The notes beneath the pieces were generated by a model. It did not search any database. It was not told where the DNA came from and saw only the letters and a program-made list of their open reading frames with translations. A program made the position numbers and the translations under genes. Of a stretch of 62,379 bases of DNA, positions 48,065 through 57,635 are shown piece by piece. The stretch's first letter is position 1. The number at the start of each line of letters is the position of its first letter. This DNA is from Candidatus Nomurabacteria bacterium (GTDB lineage: Bacteria; Patescibacteriota; Saccharimonadia; Saccharimonadales; Saccharimonadaceae), in assembly GCA_031275815.1 (NCBI GenBank), contig JAISOF010000002.1, forward strand, positions 1-62,379, written 5' to 3'.

Positions 48065-48120
48065 CGACCAAGTTTCGGAAAATCTGACGACAAAAACCTT
48101 GCTTGTTCGCGTCGTTATGA

Positions 48121-48126
48121 TATGAT
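48121..48126 (+). promoter_or_regulatory. -10 box of the metalloprotease-like gene
   Basis: TATGAT ending 6 nt before ATG 48133; no ribosome site, so leaderless. Confidence 0.5.
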
Positions 48127-48132
48127 TGATAA

Positions 48133-49104
48133 ATGACAACTCGCAATAAAAACGTCGTTCGAGTCGCAGTTTTGGCATTGTTTGCGGCGGCATGTTTTGT
48201 GGCGACGCAAATTGATTATCAAGATATTTCTGACCGGATTACCAGTTCCCAGTTTGAACCGTCGGCAGAGGTGGCGGATTTGAGTGGCAATTTGGAGTTG
48301 ACGGACAAGGGGAAGCGGATTTTGTATGCTTCGTCGCCGGTGGTGGCGGAGGGCAAGGAGTTCAACACTAATTGCGCCGGAGGCGGAGACGAGCATGTGA
48401 ACGTGCTTGGTTGTTATTATGCCAAGAAGATTTTTGTGTTTGCGGTGAAAAATGATCAAGTGGCGGGAATCAAGGAGGTGACTTTGGCGCACGAGCTGCT
48501 ACACGCAGTGTGGGCGAGGTTGGGAGAGCGTGAGCACACGAAGCTGGGCGCATTGCTTCGGCAAGTTTATGAAAAGAATGCTTATTTGAATGATAAAATG
48601 CAATATTATGCGCCCAGCGAGTTTGAAAATGAGTTGCATTCCATTGTCGGCACAGAGGTGCGGGATTTGCCGGAGGAGTTGGAGCTCCATTATGCCAAAT
48701 ATTTCAAGAATCGCGCGGCAATTGTGACGACTTTTGAGGGATACAACGAAGTGTTCAACCAGTTGATGGCGCAATCGGAGGAGTTGTCAGCGAAAATGGC
48801 GGTTTTGGAAAAGGATATTACGGCCCTTAAAACCGATTACGAGGGGCGTCGGGACACTTTGAATGCGGAAATTACGGATTTCAACCGGCGTGCTGACAAC
48901 CATGCGTTTGCGTCGAACAGCGATTTTTACAGCGAGCGCGCGATTTTAGAGCGCGACATCAACGACTTGAATGGTCTGTATGAGGAGATTAACCAGAAAA
49001 TTAGTGAATATAACAATTTGGTGGAACAGTACAATGCTATTTCAGTGCATTTGACGGAGCTCGCAAACAGTATCAGTAGCGCCACACCACCGGTGGAGTT
49101 CTGA
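48133..49104 (+). CDS. Membrane-anchored putative zinc metallopeptidase with coiled coil
   Basis: 323 residues. A single N-terminal helix (about residues 9-27) exports or anchors it. The central region has TLAHELLHAVWARLG, an HExxH-type zinc motif, and a possible third ligand in ENELHSIVGTEVRDLP about 50 residues later. Two cysteines (FNTNCAGGG, NVLGCYY) precede it and could form a disulfide. The last ~110 residues are coiled coil (ELSAKMAVLEKDITALKTDYEGRRDTLNAEI, ERDINDLNGLYEEINQKISEYNNLVEQYN). No family name recognised; the arrangement recurs among CPR proteins as I recall. Possibly a cell-wall or surface-processing enzyme. Confidence 0.7.
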   Translation: MTTRNKNVVRVAVLALFAAACFVATQIDYQDISDRITSSQFEPSAEVADLSGNLELTDKGKRILYASSPVVAEGKEFNTNCAGGGDEHVNVLGCYYAKKIFVFAVKNDQVAGIKEVTLAHELLHAVWARLGEREHTKLGALLRQVYEKNAYLNDKMQYYAPSEFENELHSIVGTEVRDLPEELELHYAKYFKNRAAIVTTFEGYNEVFNQLMAQSEELSAKMAVLEKDITALKTDYEGRRDTLNAEITDFNRRADNHAFASNSDFYSERAILERDINDLNGLYEEINQKISEYNNLVEQYNAISVHLTELANSISSATPPVEF

Positions 49105-49125
49105 AAAGCCGCTGGCTATTATATA

Positions 49126-49827
49126 TCAGCCGATTTTCGTGCCGATTTTCTCGTCACGCACAATCTTCGTCACGTTGCCGTCTTTCCGAAGTTCAAACAC
49201 CACAATCGGCAAGTGATTATCCCCCGCCATTCCCAGCGCCGCCTTGTCCATCACTCGGATATTTTGGTTGGTGACTGCCTCGTCATAAGTCAGAGACTCC
49301 AGCCGGTGAGCTTTCGGGTTCTCGATGGGATCCTCCACATACACGCCGTCCACCTTGGTCGCTTTCGCCACTACGTCGCATTTCAGTTGCAACGCCAGCA
49401 TCACCGCCCCCGTGTCGGTCGTGACCAGTGGCATGCCCGTCCCGCCCGCCAAAATCACTACTCTGTCTTTCGAGAAATGGTTGAGCGCCCGCCGATAAGT
49501 GAAATCGTCCGCAATCTGTGGCGCCGACACGTTCGACAGCACCGCCACCGGCACGCCCGCCCGTTTAAAAACGTCGCCAAGGAGAATAGCATTAATGAGT
49601 GTCGACAGCATACCGGCATTGTCCGCCGTCACTCGGTCGATATCCCCGTTCGCAATCTCCTCGCCCCGCACAAAATTGCCACCACCCACCATCACCGCCA
49701 TCTGCGCTCCCATCTGGATGGCCTCTTCCACCTCTTTTGCCAGCCACTTGGCAACCTCCACGTCAAAACCGTGCCCACTCTTGCCACCAAGCTGTTCGCC
49801 GGATATCTTTAATAAAATCCGTTTCAT
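49126..49827 (-). CDS. pyrH: UMP kinase
   Basis: 233 residues. Hexameric bacterial UMP kinase of the amino-acid-kinase fold. LLKISGEQLGG at the N-terminus, MVGGGNFVRG, ADNAGMLSTLINAILL, VILAGGTGMPLVTTDTGAVMLALQL, KVDGVYVEDP and MDKAALGMAGDNHLPIVVF fit the family. Ribosome site CGGAGG. Not followed by frr here, unlike many bacteria. Confidence 0.95.
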   Translation of the reverse strand: MKRILLKISGEQLGGKSGHGFDVEVAKWLAKEVEEAIQMGAQMAVMVGGGNFVRGEEIANGDIDRVTADNAGMLSTLINAILLGDVFKRAGVPVAVLSNVSAPQIADDFTYRRALNHFSKDRVVILAGGTGMPLVTTDTGAVMLALQLKCDVVAKATKVDGVYVEDPIENPKAHRLESLTYDEAVTNQNIRVMDKAALGMAGDNHLPIVVFELRKDGNVTKIVRDEKIGTKIG

Positions 49828-49900
49828 AAAAACCTCCGTTTTTTGTCATACAGAGTGTAACATAAAAGCCAGTTTTTTGCCAAGTATCATTTTTTTTGCC

Positions 49901-49923
49901 GGTATTGTTGCATAATTATCACC
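49901..49923 (+). repeat. 23-bp TTGTTGCATAATTA repeat, copy 2
   Basis: Exact inverted match of 97-119. Ends 9 bp before the -35 box of the ribosomal operon promoter. Confidence 0.65.
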
Positions 49924-49932
49924 AAAAAAGGG

Positions 49933-49962
49933 TTGACAGTGGATCGCTATTTGTGATAGGAT
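49933..49962 (+). promoter_or_regulatory. Promoter of the ribosomal protein operon
   Basis: TTGACA (49933-49938), 18-nt spacer, TAGGAT (49957-49962); no S10 gene precedes rplC, so this is the operon's own start. Confidence 0.7.
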
Positions 49963-49988
49963 ACAGAAGTATTTTATAAATAAAAGCC

Positions 49989-50046
49989 ACACCTAGACGT
50001 CAAGCGCAAGTCTTTAGTGAAAAGAAACTGCCTATAAGTCTAGTGT
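49989..50046 (+). promoter_or_regulatory. Structured leader of the ribosomal operon
   Basis: ACACCTAGAC (49989-49998) pairs with GTCTAGTGT (50038-50046) with one bulged C, closing about 39 nt just before the rplC ribosome site. Position and form suit autoregulation by an operon-encoded protein, as L4 does in E. coli, but the fold does not match a known leader. Confidence 0.45.
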
Positions 50047-50066
50047 ATTTAATGGGAAAGGAAAAG

Positions 50067-50678
50067 ATGAAAGTCATCTTAGGCACCAAGATTGGTATGA
50101 CTCAAATCATCGGCAAGGATGGAGCGGTGACTCCGATTACGCTTATTCATGCCGGCCCCTGCACTGTAACTCAAGTTAAAACCGTGGAAACCGACGGTTA
50201 TAATGCAGTGCAAATGGGTTTTGGTTTGGGGAAGAACTTGAGCAAGGCCACTGCGGGACACGTTAAGCCCGCAAATATTACACCGAAACATATTCGGGAG
50301 TTTCGTTTTGCAACACTGCCAGAAGCGAAAACCGGCGACACTGTGAGTGTGGCTGATTTTGTTTTGGGCGACAAAATTGAAGCCACCGGCACCTCCAAGG
50401 GCAAGGGGTTTGCGGGCACCATCAAGCGCCACAATTTTGCTGAAAGTCGCAACACGCATGGTTTCAAGGGCGACATCCGCAAGGTCGGCTCCATCGGTTC
50501 AATGTATCCGCAAAAGGTGTTCAAGGGCAAAAAAATGCCCGGTCGCATGGGGCACGACAGAGTCACGGTCAAGAACTTGGTCGTGTCTTTTATTGATGTG
50601 GAAAATAATTTGATTGGACTAAAGGGCGCTGTACCGGGTCCGCGCAAAGGGTTGATTACCTTGCGGGGGGAGAAATAA
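50067..50678 (+). CDS. rplC: Large ribosomal subunit protein uL3
   Basis: 203 residues from ATG 50067 (MKVILGTKIGMTQ) with AAAGGA upstream; the ATG at 50052 and a start at 50043 are less well placed. Core motifs GTSKGKGFAGTIKRHNF, THGFKGDIRKVGSIGSM, KGKKMPGRMG are typical. L3 organises the peptidyl-transferase region. First gene of the operon. Confidence 0.97.
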   Translation: MKVILGTKIGMTQIIGKDGAVTPITLIHAGPCTVTQVKTVETDGYNAVQMGFGLGKNLSKATAGHVKPANITPKHIREFRFATLPEAKTGDTVSVADFVLGDKIEATGTSKGKGFAGTIKRHNFAESRNTHGFKGDIRKVGSIGSMYPQKVFKGKKMPGRMGHDRVTVKNLVVSFIDVENNLIGLKGAVPGPRKGLITLRGEK

Positions 50679-50679
50679 A

Positions 50680-51312
50680 ATGGCAGATGTGAAATTGAAT
50701 AAAGATATTTTTGGCTTGGAAGTCAAGAATCATGAACTATTGAAACTGGCTTATACAGCTTATCTTGCAAACTCGCGCTCGGCCGCTGCCAAAACTTTGA
50801 AACGCGGCGAAGTGCGCGGCGGAGGCAAGAAGCCTTGGCGCCAAAAGGGCACCGGACGCGCTCGTTTTGGTTCGACGCGCAACCCAATTTGGCGACATGG
50901 TGGCGTGGCGTTTGGTCCGACCGGCGAACAGAACTTCAAAATTAAATTGACGAAAAATATGAAACGGGGAGCAGTAGTGCAAGCGCTGTCGTTGGCAAAT
51001 CAAGCCAAAAAGATTTTCATAGGGGCAGATTTTGCGCCAGCTGAGGGCAAGGTCAAGGAAACTTTTGCTTATCGCGACGACTTGGTCAAGACCGCCGGAT
51101 ACAAGCCGCTCCAGCGTGGCTGTCGTGTTTTGCTAGTCGTGCCCGAAAAAAGCGATTTAATCTTGCGCGCCACCCGTAACATTCCGGAACTAAAAGTTGT
51201 GCGACCGACTTATCTCAACGTTTTTGACATTTTGAACGCTGACGCGGTAGTGATTACCAAATCAGCTTTGCCGCTGATTGAAGAGTGGCTGGGCGTAAAG
51301 GAGGAAAAATGA
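50680..51312 (+). CDS. rplD: Large ribosomal subunit protein uL4
   Basis: 210 residues. RGEVRGGGKKPWRQKGTGRARFGSTRNPIWRHGGVAFGP is the tunnel-lining loop signature. L4 also represses its operon in E. coli, which makes the leader hairpin interesting. Begins one nt after the rplC stop and overlaps rplW by 4 nt. Confidence 0.97.
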   Translation: MADVKLNKDIFGLEVKNHELLKLAYTAYLANSRSAAAKTLKRGEVRGGGKKPWRQKGTGRARFGSTRNPIWRHGGVAFGPTGEQNFKIKLTKNMKRGAVVQALSLANQAKKIFIGADFAPAEGKVKETFAYRDDLVKTAGYKPLQRGCRVLLVVPEKSDLILRATRNIPELKVVRPTYLNVFDILNADAVVITKSALPLIEEWLGVKEEK

Positions 51313-51725
51313 TGTTAATAATTCCAATTGTCAGCGAAAAAGCGTATCTCGTGTCCGCGCAAAACAAGTACGTCTTCAGAGTGCCGGCGGGAGTCTCCAA
51401 ACAAGCCATCAAACAGGCGGTGGAAGAGCAGTTCAAAGTTGGGGTGGTGAGTCTGTGCGTCACAGTGCGCAAAGGCAAACCCACGCGATTTTCCAAAGGC
51501 AAGCACCGTTATCCTGCCACGACTTTCAAGAAAGACCAACGCTATGCTTATGTCACTTTGAAACAGGGTGATTCCCTCAAGATTTTCGACAAGAAAACTG
51601 CCACTGAGAGTGATGAAAAAGCCGAAAAAGTAACCAAAATAACTGCTGATGCCGAGCGGCCCGAAGAAACCAAAAAGGTTGGTTTGTTCGCCAAGCGGCG
51701 CACGGGCAAAAGGGGAGATAAATAA
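51309..51725 (+). CDS. rplW: Large ribosomal subunit protein uL23
   Basis: 138 residues (ATG 51309 or 51312). IIPIVSEKAYLVSAQNKYVFRV and the KVGVVSLCVTVRKGKPTRF stretch are L23; it lies at the tunnel exit and docks SRP and trigger factor. Longer than usual (~95), with an added ~40-residue charged tail ending in KRRTGKRGDK. Confidence 0.95.
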   Translation: MMLIIPIVSEKAYLVSAQNKYVFRVPAGVSKQAIKQAVEEQFKVGVVSLCVTVRKGKPTRFSKGKHRYPATTFKKDQRYAYVTLKQGDSLKIFDKKTATESDEKAEKVTKITADAERPEETKKVGLFAKRRTGKRGDK

Positions 51726-52567
51726 TGAGTATCAAGCAATACAACCCAACCACTCCGGCGAGGCGCCAAATGACTTCTGCGGATTATGCCGAAATTACCA
51801 CCAAAAAACCGCTGAAAAGTCTGTTAAAACGCAAAAAACAGACCGCCGGACGCAATAATTCCGGCAAAATCACCGTGCGTCATCGCGGTGGCGGCGCCAA
51901 GCGGCACTATCGTTTGGTCAACCACAACCTGCCGAAAAACCTGACCTTGACTGTGGAAGAAATTGAGTACGACCCGAACCGTTCAGCGCGGATTGCGCGG
52001 GTCAAGGATCAGAACGGTACCTATCATTACATTTTGGCGGACACCGCCATGAAAAAAGGCGTGAAAGTTGCGGTGGGTGATGGCGTGGCGGTGGAAGAAA
52101 GCTCGCGTTTGCCGATTGAGAACATCCCGATTGGCACCAAGATTTATGCAATTGAGCTGACCCCAGGTCGCGGTGCGCAATTGGTGCGGGCGGCGGGAGC
52201 CTCCGCGCAATTGATGGCGAAAGAGGGCAATTACGCCTCTGTGAAAATGCCCTCCGGCGAAGTGCGCAAGGTGCCAGTAACGGCTTTTGCCTCCATCGGC
52301 ACGGTGGGTAATCTCCAACACCAAAACATCAAATACGGTTCAGCTGGGCGCATTCGTCGCAAAGGTATTCGTCCGACGGTACGCGGAGTGGTGCAAAATG
52401 CCACCGATCACCCACATGGTGGTGGCGACGGCGGACGCCACGGGACGGGACGAGCGCCACGCACTCCTTGGGGACAACTGACATTAGGGTATCGTACCCG
52501 CAAGAACAAGAGTACTAACAAAATGATAATTACCAGCCGTCACAACCAAAAAAGGAGGAAAAAATGA
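51725..52567 (+). CDS. rplB: Large ribosomal subunit protein uL2
   Basis: 280 residues. [21 protein letters not shown] near the N-terminus and [23 protein letters not shown] near the C-terminus, holding the histidine close to the peptidyl-transferase centre. Overlaps the rplW stop by one base and rpsS by 4 nt. Confidence 0.98.
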   Translation: MSIKQYNPTTPARRQMTSADYAEITTKKPLKSLLKRKKQTAGRNNSGKITVRHRGGGAKRHYRLVNHNLPKNLTLTVEEIEYDPNRSARIARVKDQNGTYHYILADTAMKKGVKVAVGDGVAVEESSRLPIENIPIGTKIYAIELTPGRGAQLVRAAGASAQLMAKEGNYASVKMPSGEVRKVPVTAFASIGTVGNLQHQNIKYGSAGRIRRKGIRPTVRGVVQNATDHPHGGGDGGRHGTGRAPRTPWGQLTLGYRTRKNKSTNKMIITSRHNQKRRKK

Positions 52568-52851
52568 GTAGATCGCTGAAAAAGGGCCCCTTCGTGGACT
52601 TCAAGCTGGCGCGCAAAGTGGCAAAACTGTCTTCCGAAGACCGCACCATTATCAAAACTTGGGCGCGCGCTTCCAGTATTTCACCGGAGATGGTGGGTCG
52701 CACAATTGCGGTACATAACGGCAAGACTCATGTGCCAGTTTATATTTCAGAAAACATGGTGGGGCACAAGCTGGGTGAGTTTTCACCCACCCGCAAGTTC
52801 CGCAAGCATGGCGGCAAAAAAGCGATGGCGGCGAAAGGGGACAAGTCATGA
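52564..52851 (+). CDS. rpsS: Small ribosomal subunit protein uS19
   Basis: 95 residues: [46 protein letters not shown] and [16 protein letters not shown]. Head of the 30S, contacts L5 in the bridge. ATG overlaps the rplB stop. Confidence 0.97.
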   Translation: MSRSLKKGPFVDFKLARKVAKLSSEDRTIIKTWARASSISPEMVGRTIAVHNGKTHVPVYISENMVGHKLGEFSPTRKFRKHGGKKAMAAKGDKS

Positions 52852-53252
52852 CGGAAGATTACATCAAAGCTGTGGCGGTAATCAAAGGCGTGGCGGAAGC
52901 CCCGCGCAAAGCCGCGATTGTGGCAAGCTTGGTGCGCAACCGCACGGTGGAAGACGCGCTGGTTATCTTGGAAAACACACCGCGCCACGCTGCCCAACCG
53001 GTCAAAAAGGCTATTCAAAGCGCCAAAGCCAATCTGTTGGAGAAGGGTAGCATTGACAGCACTTCCATCATCCTTTCCAAAATCTCCGTCACCGCCGGCG
53101 CCCGCATGCGCCGCTACAAGCCCGCCTCGCGCGGACGCGCTTTGCCGTTTGAGAAAGTTTCCAGTAATATTTTGATAGAAGTTGTGGGCAAGAAAAAGGT
53201 TAAGAAAGCTGACGCGAACAAACAGCAGCCAGCTAACAAGGAGAGCAAATAA
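52848..53252 (+). CDS. rplV: Large ribosomal subunit protein uL22
   Basis: 134 residues: [46 protein letters not shown], then the beta-hairpin that lines the exit tunnel ([16 protein letters not shown]). C-terminal Lys-rich tail. Overlaps rpsS and rpsC. Confidence 0.96.
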   Translation: MTEDYIKAVAVIKGVAEAPRKAAIVASLVRNRTVEDALVILENTPRHAAQPVKKAIQSAKANLLEKGSIDSTSIILSKISVTAGARMRRYKPASRGRALPFEKVSSNILIEVVGKKKVKKADANKQQPANKESK

Positions 53253-53881
53253 TGGGACAGAAAGTTGATCCACGCAGTTTCAGGTTGCAAGTGACCAAAG
53301 GCTGGGCGTCAAGGTGGTTCGCCAAAAAAATCAATTATCGAGATTGGCTGATTTGCGATGTCAAAATCCGCAATTTGATTGAAGCCAAGTTCAAGGCGCG
53401 CCCCACCATCGCCAGAGTACAAATTGAGCGTTCGCCAAACTTGATTACTGTAACGATTTTCACCAGCAAGGCTGGCGCGGTGATTGGCAAGGGTGGCGCC
53501 GGTGTGAATGAATTGAAAGCCGAAATTGAAAAACTGTCCGACACGCCGGTCAGAATCAATATTGAAGAAGTCAAAAAGCCGGAGTTGTCCGCCAAATTGG
53601 TGTCCGAAAACATCGCGCACCAACTGGAAAAGCGCATGAACTTCCGTCGCGCCATCAAAATGGCGGCGCAAAACACCATGTCAGCGGGCGCGAAAGGCGT
53701 GCGGATTGAAGTGTCTGGGCGGTTGAACGGCGCAGAGATGAGTCGCCGCGAGAAGTTGATTGAGGGGTCGGTGCCACTGCACACCATCCGAGCGGACATT
53801 GATTTCAATGTGGCGCGCTCGCAAACGGTCGCCGGCATCATTGGGGTGAAAGTTTGGATTTATAAGGGGGAGAAAGGTTAA
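53252..53881 (+). CDS. rpsC: Small ribosomal subunit protein uS3
   Basis: 209 residues: [25 protein letters not shown] domain ([19 protein letters not shown]) and [20 protein letters not shown]. Forms part of the mRNA entry helicase site. Overlaps rplV by one base. Confidence 0.97.
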   Translation: MGQKVDPRSFRLQVTKGWASRWFAKKINYRDWLICDVKIRNLIEAKFKARPTIARVQIERSPNLITVTIFTSKAGAVIGKGGAGVNELKAEIEKLSDTPVRINIEEVKKPELSAKLVSENIAHQLEKRMNFRRAIKMAAQNTMSAGAKGVRIEVSGRLNGAEMSRREKLIEGSVPLHTIRADIDFNVARSQTVAGIIGVKVWIYKGEKG

Positions 53882-53883
53882 TT

Positions 53884-54303
53884 ATGGCAATACTTATTCC
53901 TAAAAAGCAAAAACACCGAAAGGTTCGTAAGGGCAAAAACGATGGTATCGCCACAAGAGGCAATACTGTTGCTTTTGGAAGTTACGGCTTGATGAGTCTC
54001 GACAACGAACGGATTAACAGCCGCCAAATTGAGGCCGCCCGCCAAGCCATGACCCGCTATATCAAGCGCGGTGGCAAAATCTGGATTCGCATTTTTCCGC
54101 ACACTCCCGTGACCAAAAAACCGCTTGACGTGAAGATGGGTAGCGGCAAGGGTGATCCCGCATTTCATGTGGCGAAAGTCAAAGCGGGAACTGTGATGTT
54201 TGAGCTGGCGGATGTGACCGAGGAGCAGGCCCGCGAAGCTTTGCGCCTTGCAGGACACAAACTGCCCGTGCGCACCAAGTTTTTGAAGAAAGAGGAGTTT
54301 TGA
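53884..54303 (+). CDS. rplP: Large ribosomal subunit protein uL16
   Basis: 139 residues: [52 protein letters not shown] and [14 protein letters not shown]. Positions the A-site tRNA elbow. Confidence 0.97.
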   Translation: MAILIPKKQKHRKVRKGKNDGIATRGNTVAFGSYGLMSLDNERINSRQIEAARQAMTRYIKRGGKIWIRIFPHTPVTKKPLDVKMGSGKGDPAFHVAKVKAGTVMFELADVTEEQAREALRLAGHKLPVRTKFLKKEEF

Positions 54304-54304
54304 G

Positions 54305-54493
54305 ATGGCTGAAAAGAAAGAATTAACATTGGATGAGCAATTGTTGGCGAAAAAAGCGGAGTATATTGACGCGAAAAAGCGCCTGCATTCCGATGAGCTG
54401 GCAAACCCCCACGCCCTGAAAGCCCTCCGCAAAGAAATTGCTCGGATTGCAACGAAAATCACTGCTGAAAAAAAACTAAAGGAAGGAAAATAA
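54305..54493 (+). CDS. rpmC: Large ribosomal subunit protein uL29
   Basis: 62 residues: [47 protein letters not shown]. Helical hairpin at the tunnel exit. Stop is one nt before rpsQ. Confidence 0.94.
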   Translation: MAEKKELTLDEQLLAKKAEYIDAKKRLHSDELANPHALKALRKEIARIATKITAEKKLKEGK

Positions 54494-54494
54494 T

Positions 54495-54773
54495 ATGGCA
54501 AGGACATTAACCGGCGTCGTGAAGTCTGACAAACGCGACAAGACTATCACCGTTTCTGTAACCAGCCGTGAAACTCATCCGGTGTACAGAAAGCAATATT
54601 CGGTCACTCGGAAATACACCGCCCACGACGAAAAAAACGTGGCGAAAGTCGGCGACACGGTTTTGATTAAAGAATCTCGCCCGATTTCCAAGACCAAAAC
54701 TTGGGTTTTGGAAAAGGTTTTGGAAAAAACCGCTGGCACCATTGAGTTGAAAGATGATGAGGTAACAGTATGA
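54495..54773 (+). CDS. rpsQ: Small ribosomal subunit protein uS17
   Basis: 92 residues: [66 protein letters not shown], the S17 OB fold. Overlaps rplN by 4 nt. Confidence 0.97.
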   Translation: MARTLTGVVKSDKRDKTITVSVTSRETHPVYRKQYSVTRKYTAHDEKNVAKVGDTVLIKESRPISKTKTWVLEKVLEKTAGTIELKDDEVTV

Positions 54774-55138
54774 TTCAGGAAATGACAAGATTAAAAGTGG
54801 CGGACAACAGCGGTGCCAAAGAGCTCGGAGTGATTCGCGTGCTCGGCGGAACCAGACGGCATTATGCTTATGTGGGCGATGTGGTGGTGGCGTCGGTCAA
54901 AGAAGCGTCGCCGACCGGCACCGTCAAGAAAAAAGCGGTGGTGAAAGCCGTGATCGTGCGGACGCGCAACCAAGTACGTCGCAAGGACGGCTCCACGATT
55001 TGTTTTGACGACAACGCCGCCGTGCTGGTCAACGACGACAAAACGCCACGCGCCACCCGCGTTTTCGGCCCCATCCCGCGTGAGTTGCGCGAATTAGGTT
55101 ATACAAAAATTATTAGCCTTGCGCCGGAGGTATTATGA
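54770..55138 (+). CDS. rplN: Large ribosomal subunit protein uL14
   Basis: 122 residues, beginning [27 protein letters not shown], with ending [25 protein letters not shown]. Contacts h14 of 16S rRNA and binds RsfS. Overlaps rplX by 4 nt. Confidence 0.97.
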   Translation: MIQEMTRLKVADNSGAKELGVIRVLGGTRRHYAYVGDVVVASVKEASPTGTVKKKAVVKAVIVRTRNQVRRKDGSTICFDDNAAVLVNDDKTPRATRVFGPIPRELRELGYTKIISLAPEVL

Positions 55139-55461
55139 GCACAGGAAAAAGAATTAAAACTGGCGATTTGGTGAAAATCATCAGTGGAACCAACAAAGGT
55201 GAAGTCAAGAAAGTGTTGAAGGTTTTGCCGAAAGAACAGCGCGCAGTGTTGGATGGCATTGGGGTGCGCGAACGCCACGTCAAGCCCACCCGTTTCAACA
55301 AAGGCGGCAAAAAAGAGATTCATGTTGGCATTCATTTGTCCAAATTGGCATTTGTGGTGGACGAGAAAACCAGCAAAACCAGCCGGATTGGCTATGCCAA
55401 AAAAGACGGCAAAACCATCCGGATTGCCAGAAATTATAACAACAAGGAGATTGCAGTATGA
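55135..55461 (+). CDS. rplX: Large ribosomal subunit protein uL24
   Basis: 108 residues; KOW motif [16 protein letters not shown]-like stretch near the N-terminus ([19 protein letters not shown]) and [19 protein letters not shown]. Early 50S assembly protein. Overlaps rplE by 4 nt. Confidence 0.95.
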   Translation: MSTGKRIKTGDLVKIISGTNKGEVKKVLKVLPKEQRAVLDGIGVRERHVKPTRFNKGGKKEIHVGIHLSKLAFVVDEKTSKTSRIGYAKKDGKTIRIARNYNNKEIAV

Positions 55462-56045
55462 AAAAAATTACGACTAATACTCCACGCCTCAAACAACTTT
55501 TCGACACCAAATTGAAAGCTGATTTGCAGAAAAAATTGCAGTTGGATAATATTATGGAAGTACCGAGCTTGCAAAAAATTGTGGTGAGTTCCGGCGTCGG
55601 CAAGAAAAAAGACGACAAAAAATATCTGGAAACTGTCAAGAACACGCTGGAAAAAATCACCGGTCAAGCCACCACCGAGCGGTTGGCAAAGAAATCCATT
55701 GCCACATTCAAAATCCGCAAGGGGCAGGGTGGCGCGATTGGCTACATGGCAACTTTGCGTAATGACAAAATGTATGAGTTTTTGGATCGGCTGGTGAATA
55801 TTGCTTTGCCGCACACACGGGATTTTCACGGCGTGCCTTTGAAAGCTTTCGACAAGCAAGGTAATTATAATTTGGGCATCAAAGAACAGACGATTTTTCA
55901 AGAAATATCATTTGAAGACGCACAAGTTTTGCACGGGTTGGAAGTGGCGCTGGTCATCAAAAACGGCAGCCCAGAAAAAAGCAAAGCGCTGCTGGAAGCT
56001 TTTGGTGTGCCGTTTGAAAAAGCCTTGAAAGGCGAGGGGGAATAA
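55458..56045 (+). CDS. rplE: Large ribosomal subunit protein uL5
   Basis: 195 residues: [78 protein letters not shown]. Binds 5S rRNA and forms the central bridge. Confidence 0.97.
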   Translation: MKKITTNTPRLKQLFDTKLKADLQKKLQLDNIMEVPSLQKIVVSSGVGKKKDDKKYLETVKNTLEKITGQATTERLAKKSIATFKIRKGQGGAIGYMATLRNDKMYEFLDRLVNIALPHTRDFHGVPLKAFDKQGNYNLGIKEQTIFQEISFEDAQVLHGLEVALVIKNGSPEKSKALLEAFGVPFEKALKGEGE

Positions 56046-56046
56046 T

Positions 56047-56316
56047 ATGGCAAAAAAATCAATGGTCTTAAAAGACAAGAAACGACAGGAAATGTTTGAA
56101 AAATATGCCGCGAAGCGCGCAGAATTGAAAGCACTAGGCGACCAAGAGGGCTTGCAAAAGTTGCCACGCAATTCTTCGCCGACCCGTCGCAAAAACCGTG
56201 ATTTGTTGACTGGGCGACCGCGGGCGTATATGCGCCGTTTTGGAATGGATCGCATTAATTTCCGCGAAAAAGCCAGCAAGGGCGAAATACCGGGCGTAAT
56301 AAAGAGTAGTTGGTAG
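56047..56316 (+). CDS. rpsN: Small ribosomal subunit protein uS14
   Basis: 89 residues: [68 protein letters not shown]. This is the long zinc-free form (no CxxC pairs), unlike the short zinc form frequent in Firmicutes. Confidence 0.96.
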   Translation: MAKKSMVLKDKKRQEMFEKYAAKRAELKALGDQEGLQKLPRNSSPTRRKNRDLLTGRPRAYMRRFGMDRINFREKASKGEIPGVIKSSW

Positions 56317-56330
56317 GAAAGGAGAGAAAT

Positions 56331-56732
56331 ATGTCATTACAAAGTTCAGACGCCGTCGCAGATTTAATCACCAGAATCCGCAACGCAATCATGGTCGGCA
56401 AACACGAAATCCGCGTGCCCACTTCCAAGTTGAAAAAAGCTGTTGCTGACGAGTTGAAAAAAGCGCGTTATTTGGAGGAGGTGAATGTTGAGGAGGCGGT
56501 GCCACGCGATATTTTGCACGTCGTCATCAACAAAAAAGGTGAAAATGCCGCCATCAACGAAATCAGCAAAGTCAGCAAATCCGGACGGCGCGTTTATGTC
56601 GGCGCCGCCAAAATCCCGCGCGTCAAATCGGGTCGCGGCATGGTTTTAATCAGCACTTCCAAAGGTGTGATGAATGGCAACGAGGCCAAAAAATTGCACT
56701 TGGGCGGTGAAGTATTAGTAAAGGTTTATTAA
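56331..56732 (+). CDS. rpsH: Small ribosomal subunit protein uS8
   Basis: 133 residues from ATG 56331, after AAGGAGAG; an ATG in the preceding TGG-TAG region (56310) is rejected since it overlaps the rpsN end and lacks the S8 start. DLITRIRNAIMVGKHEIRVPTSKLKKAVADELK and the C-terminal GRGMVLISTSKGVMNGNEAKKLHLGGEVLVKVY are typical. Confidence 0.96.
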   Translation: MSLQSSDAVADLITRIRNAIMVGKHEIRVPTSKLKKAVADELKKARYLEEVNVEEAVPRDILHVVINKKGENAAINEISKVSKSGRRVYVGAAKIPRVKSGRGMVLISTSKGVMNGNEAKKLHLGGEVLVKVY

Positions 56733-56747
56733 TAAGGAAAGGAATAG

Positions 56748-57284
56748 ATGAGTCGAATCGGAAAACTACCAATTGCAATTCCAAGTGGCGTGACAATCAC
56801 GGTTGGCGATGACGCTATCAGCGTGGCTGGTGGCAAAGGCACTCTTTCGGTTGCCAAACAACCGGACATCAGCGTTGCCGTCGCGGACAACCAAATTGTC
56901 GTCACGCGGAAAGACGACGAAGCCCCATCGAAAGCCAAGCACGGCTTGCAACGGGCATTATTAAACAACGCGGTGACTGGCGTGACCAAAGGTTTTGAAA
57001 AAAAGCTGGAAATCAACGGCGTGGGGTTTCGCTTGAGCGGTGGCGGACAAGCCATTGAAATGGCGCTGGGATTTTCACATCCGGTGAAATATCAAGCTCC
57101 CGCTGGTGTCCAACTCGGTGTGAACAAAATGGAAATCACCGTGTCTGGCATTGATAAACAGCTGGTGGGACAGGTCGCGGCGGAAATCCGCAGCTTGAAA
57201 AAGCCGGAGCCATATAAGGGCAAGGGCATCAAATACGCGGGTGAGCAGATTTTGCGCAAGAGCGGAAAGGCAGGTAAAAAATGA
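56748..57284 (+). CDS. rplF: Large ribosomal subunit protein uL6
   Basis: 178 residues: MSRIGKLPIAIPSGVTI, GVTKGFEKKLEINGVGFRL, EPYKGKGIKYAGEQILRKSGKAGKK. Near the factor-binding site. Overlaps rplR by 4 nt. Confidence 0.97.
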   Translation: MSRIGKLPIAIPSGVTITVGDDAISVAGGKGTLSVAKQPDISVAVADNQIVVTRKDDEAPSKAKHGLQRALLNNAVTGVTKGFEKKLEINGVGFRLSGGGQAIEMALGFSHPVKYQAPAGVQLGVNKMEITVSGIDKQLVGQVAAEIRSLKKPEPYKGKGIKYAGEQILRKSGKAGKK

Positions 57285-57634
57285 GTGAAATAGAACGAAA
57301 AGAGCGGAACAAAGTTTTGCGCAAACAGCGGGTGCGCGCCAAAGTTTTTGGCACAACGGAGCGTCCGCGTCTGAACGTCAAGATTAGCAATTTGCATATT
57401 AATGCGCAAATTATTGATGATGAAAAACGCGTGACTTTGGCGTCCGCCACAACTGTGGGCAAGAAATTGACTGGCAGCAAAACTGAAAAAGCCGCCATCA
57501 TTGGGGCGGAAATTGCCAAAAATGCCAAGAAAAAGGGCATTTCCAAAGTTGTTTTGGATCGAAATAGCAGAAAATATGCTGGTCGGCTGAGCAGTCTTGG
57601 CACCGCCGCCAGAAAAGAAGGATTGGAGTTTTAA
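57281..57634 (+). CDS. rplR: Large ribosomal subunit protein uL18
   Basis: 117 residues: RVRAKVFGTTERPRLNVKISNLHINAQIIDDEKRVTLASA, ending KVVLDRNSRKYAGRLSSLGTAARKEGLEF. Binds 5S rRNA. One nt before rpsE. Confidence 0.96.
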   Translation: MSEIERKERNKVLRKQRVRAKVFGTTERPRLNVKISNLHINAQIIDDEKRVTLASATTVGKKLTGSKTEKAAIIGAEIAKNAKKKGISKVVLDRNSRKYAGRLSSLGTAARKEGLEF

Positions 57635-57635
57635 C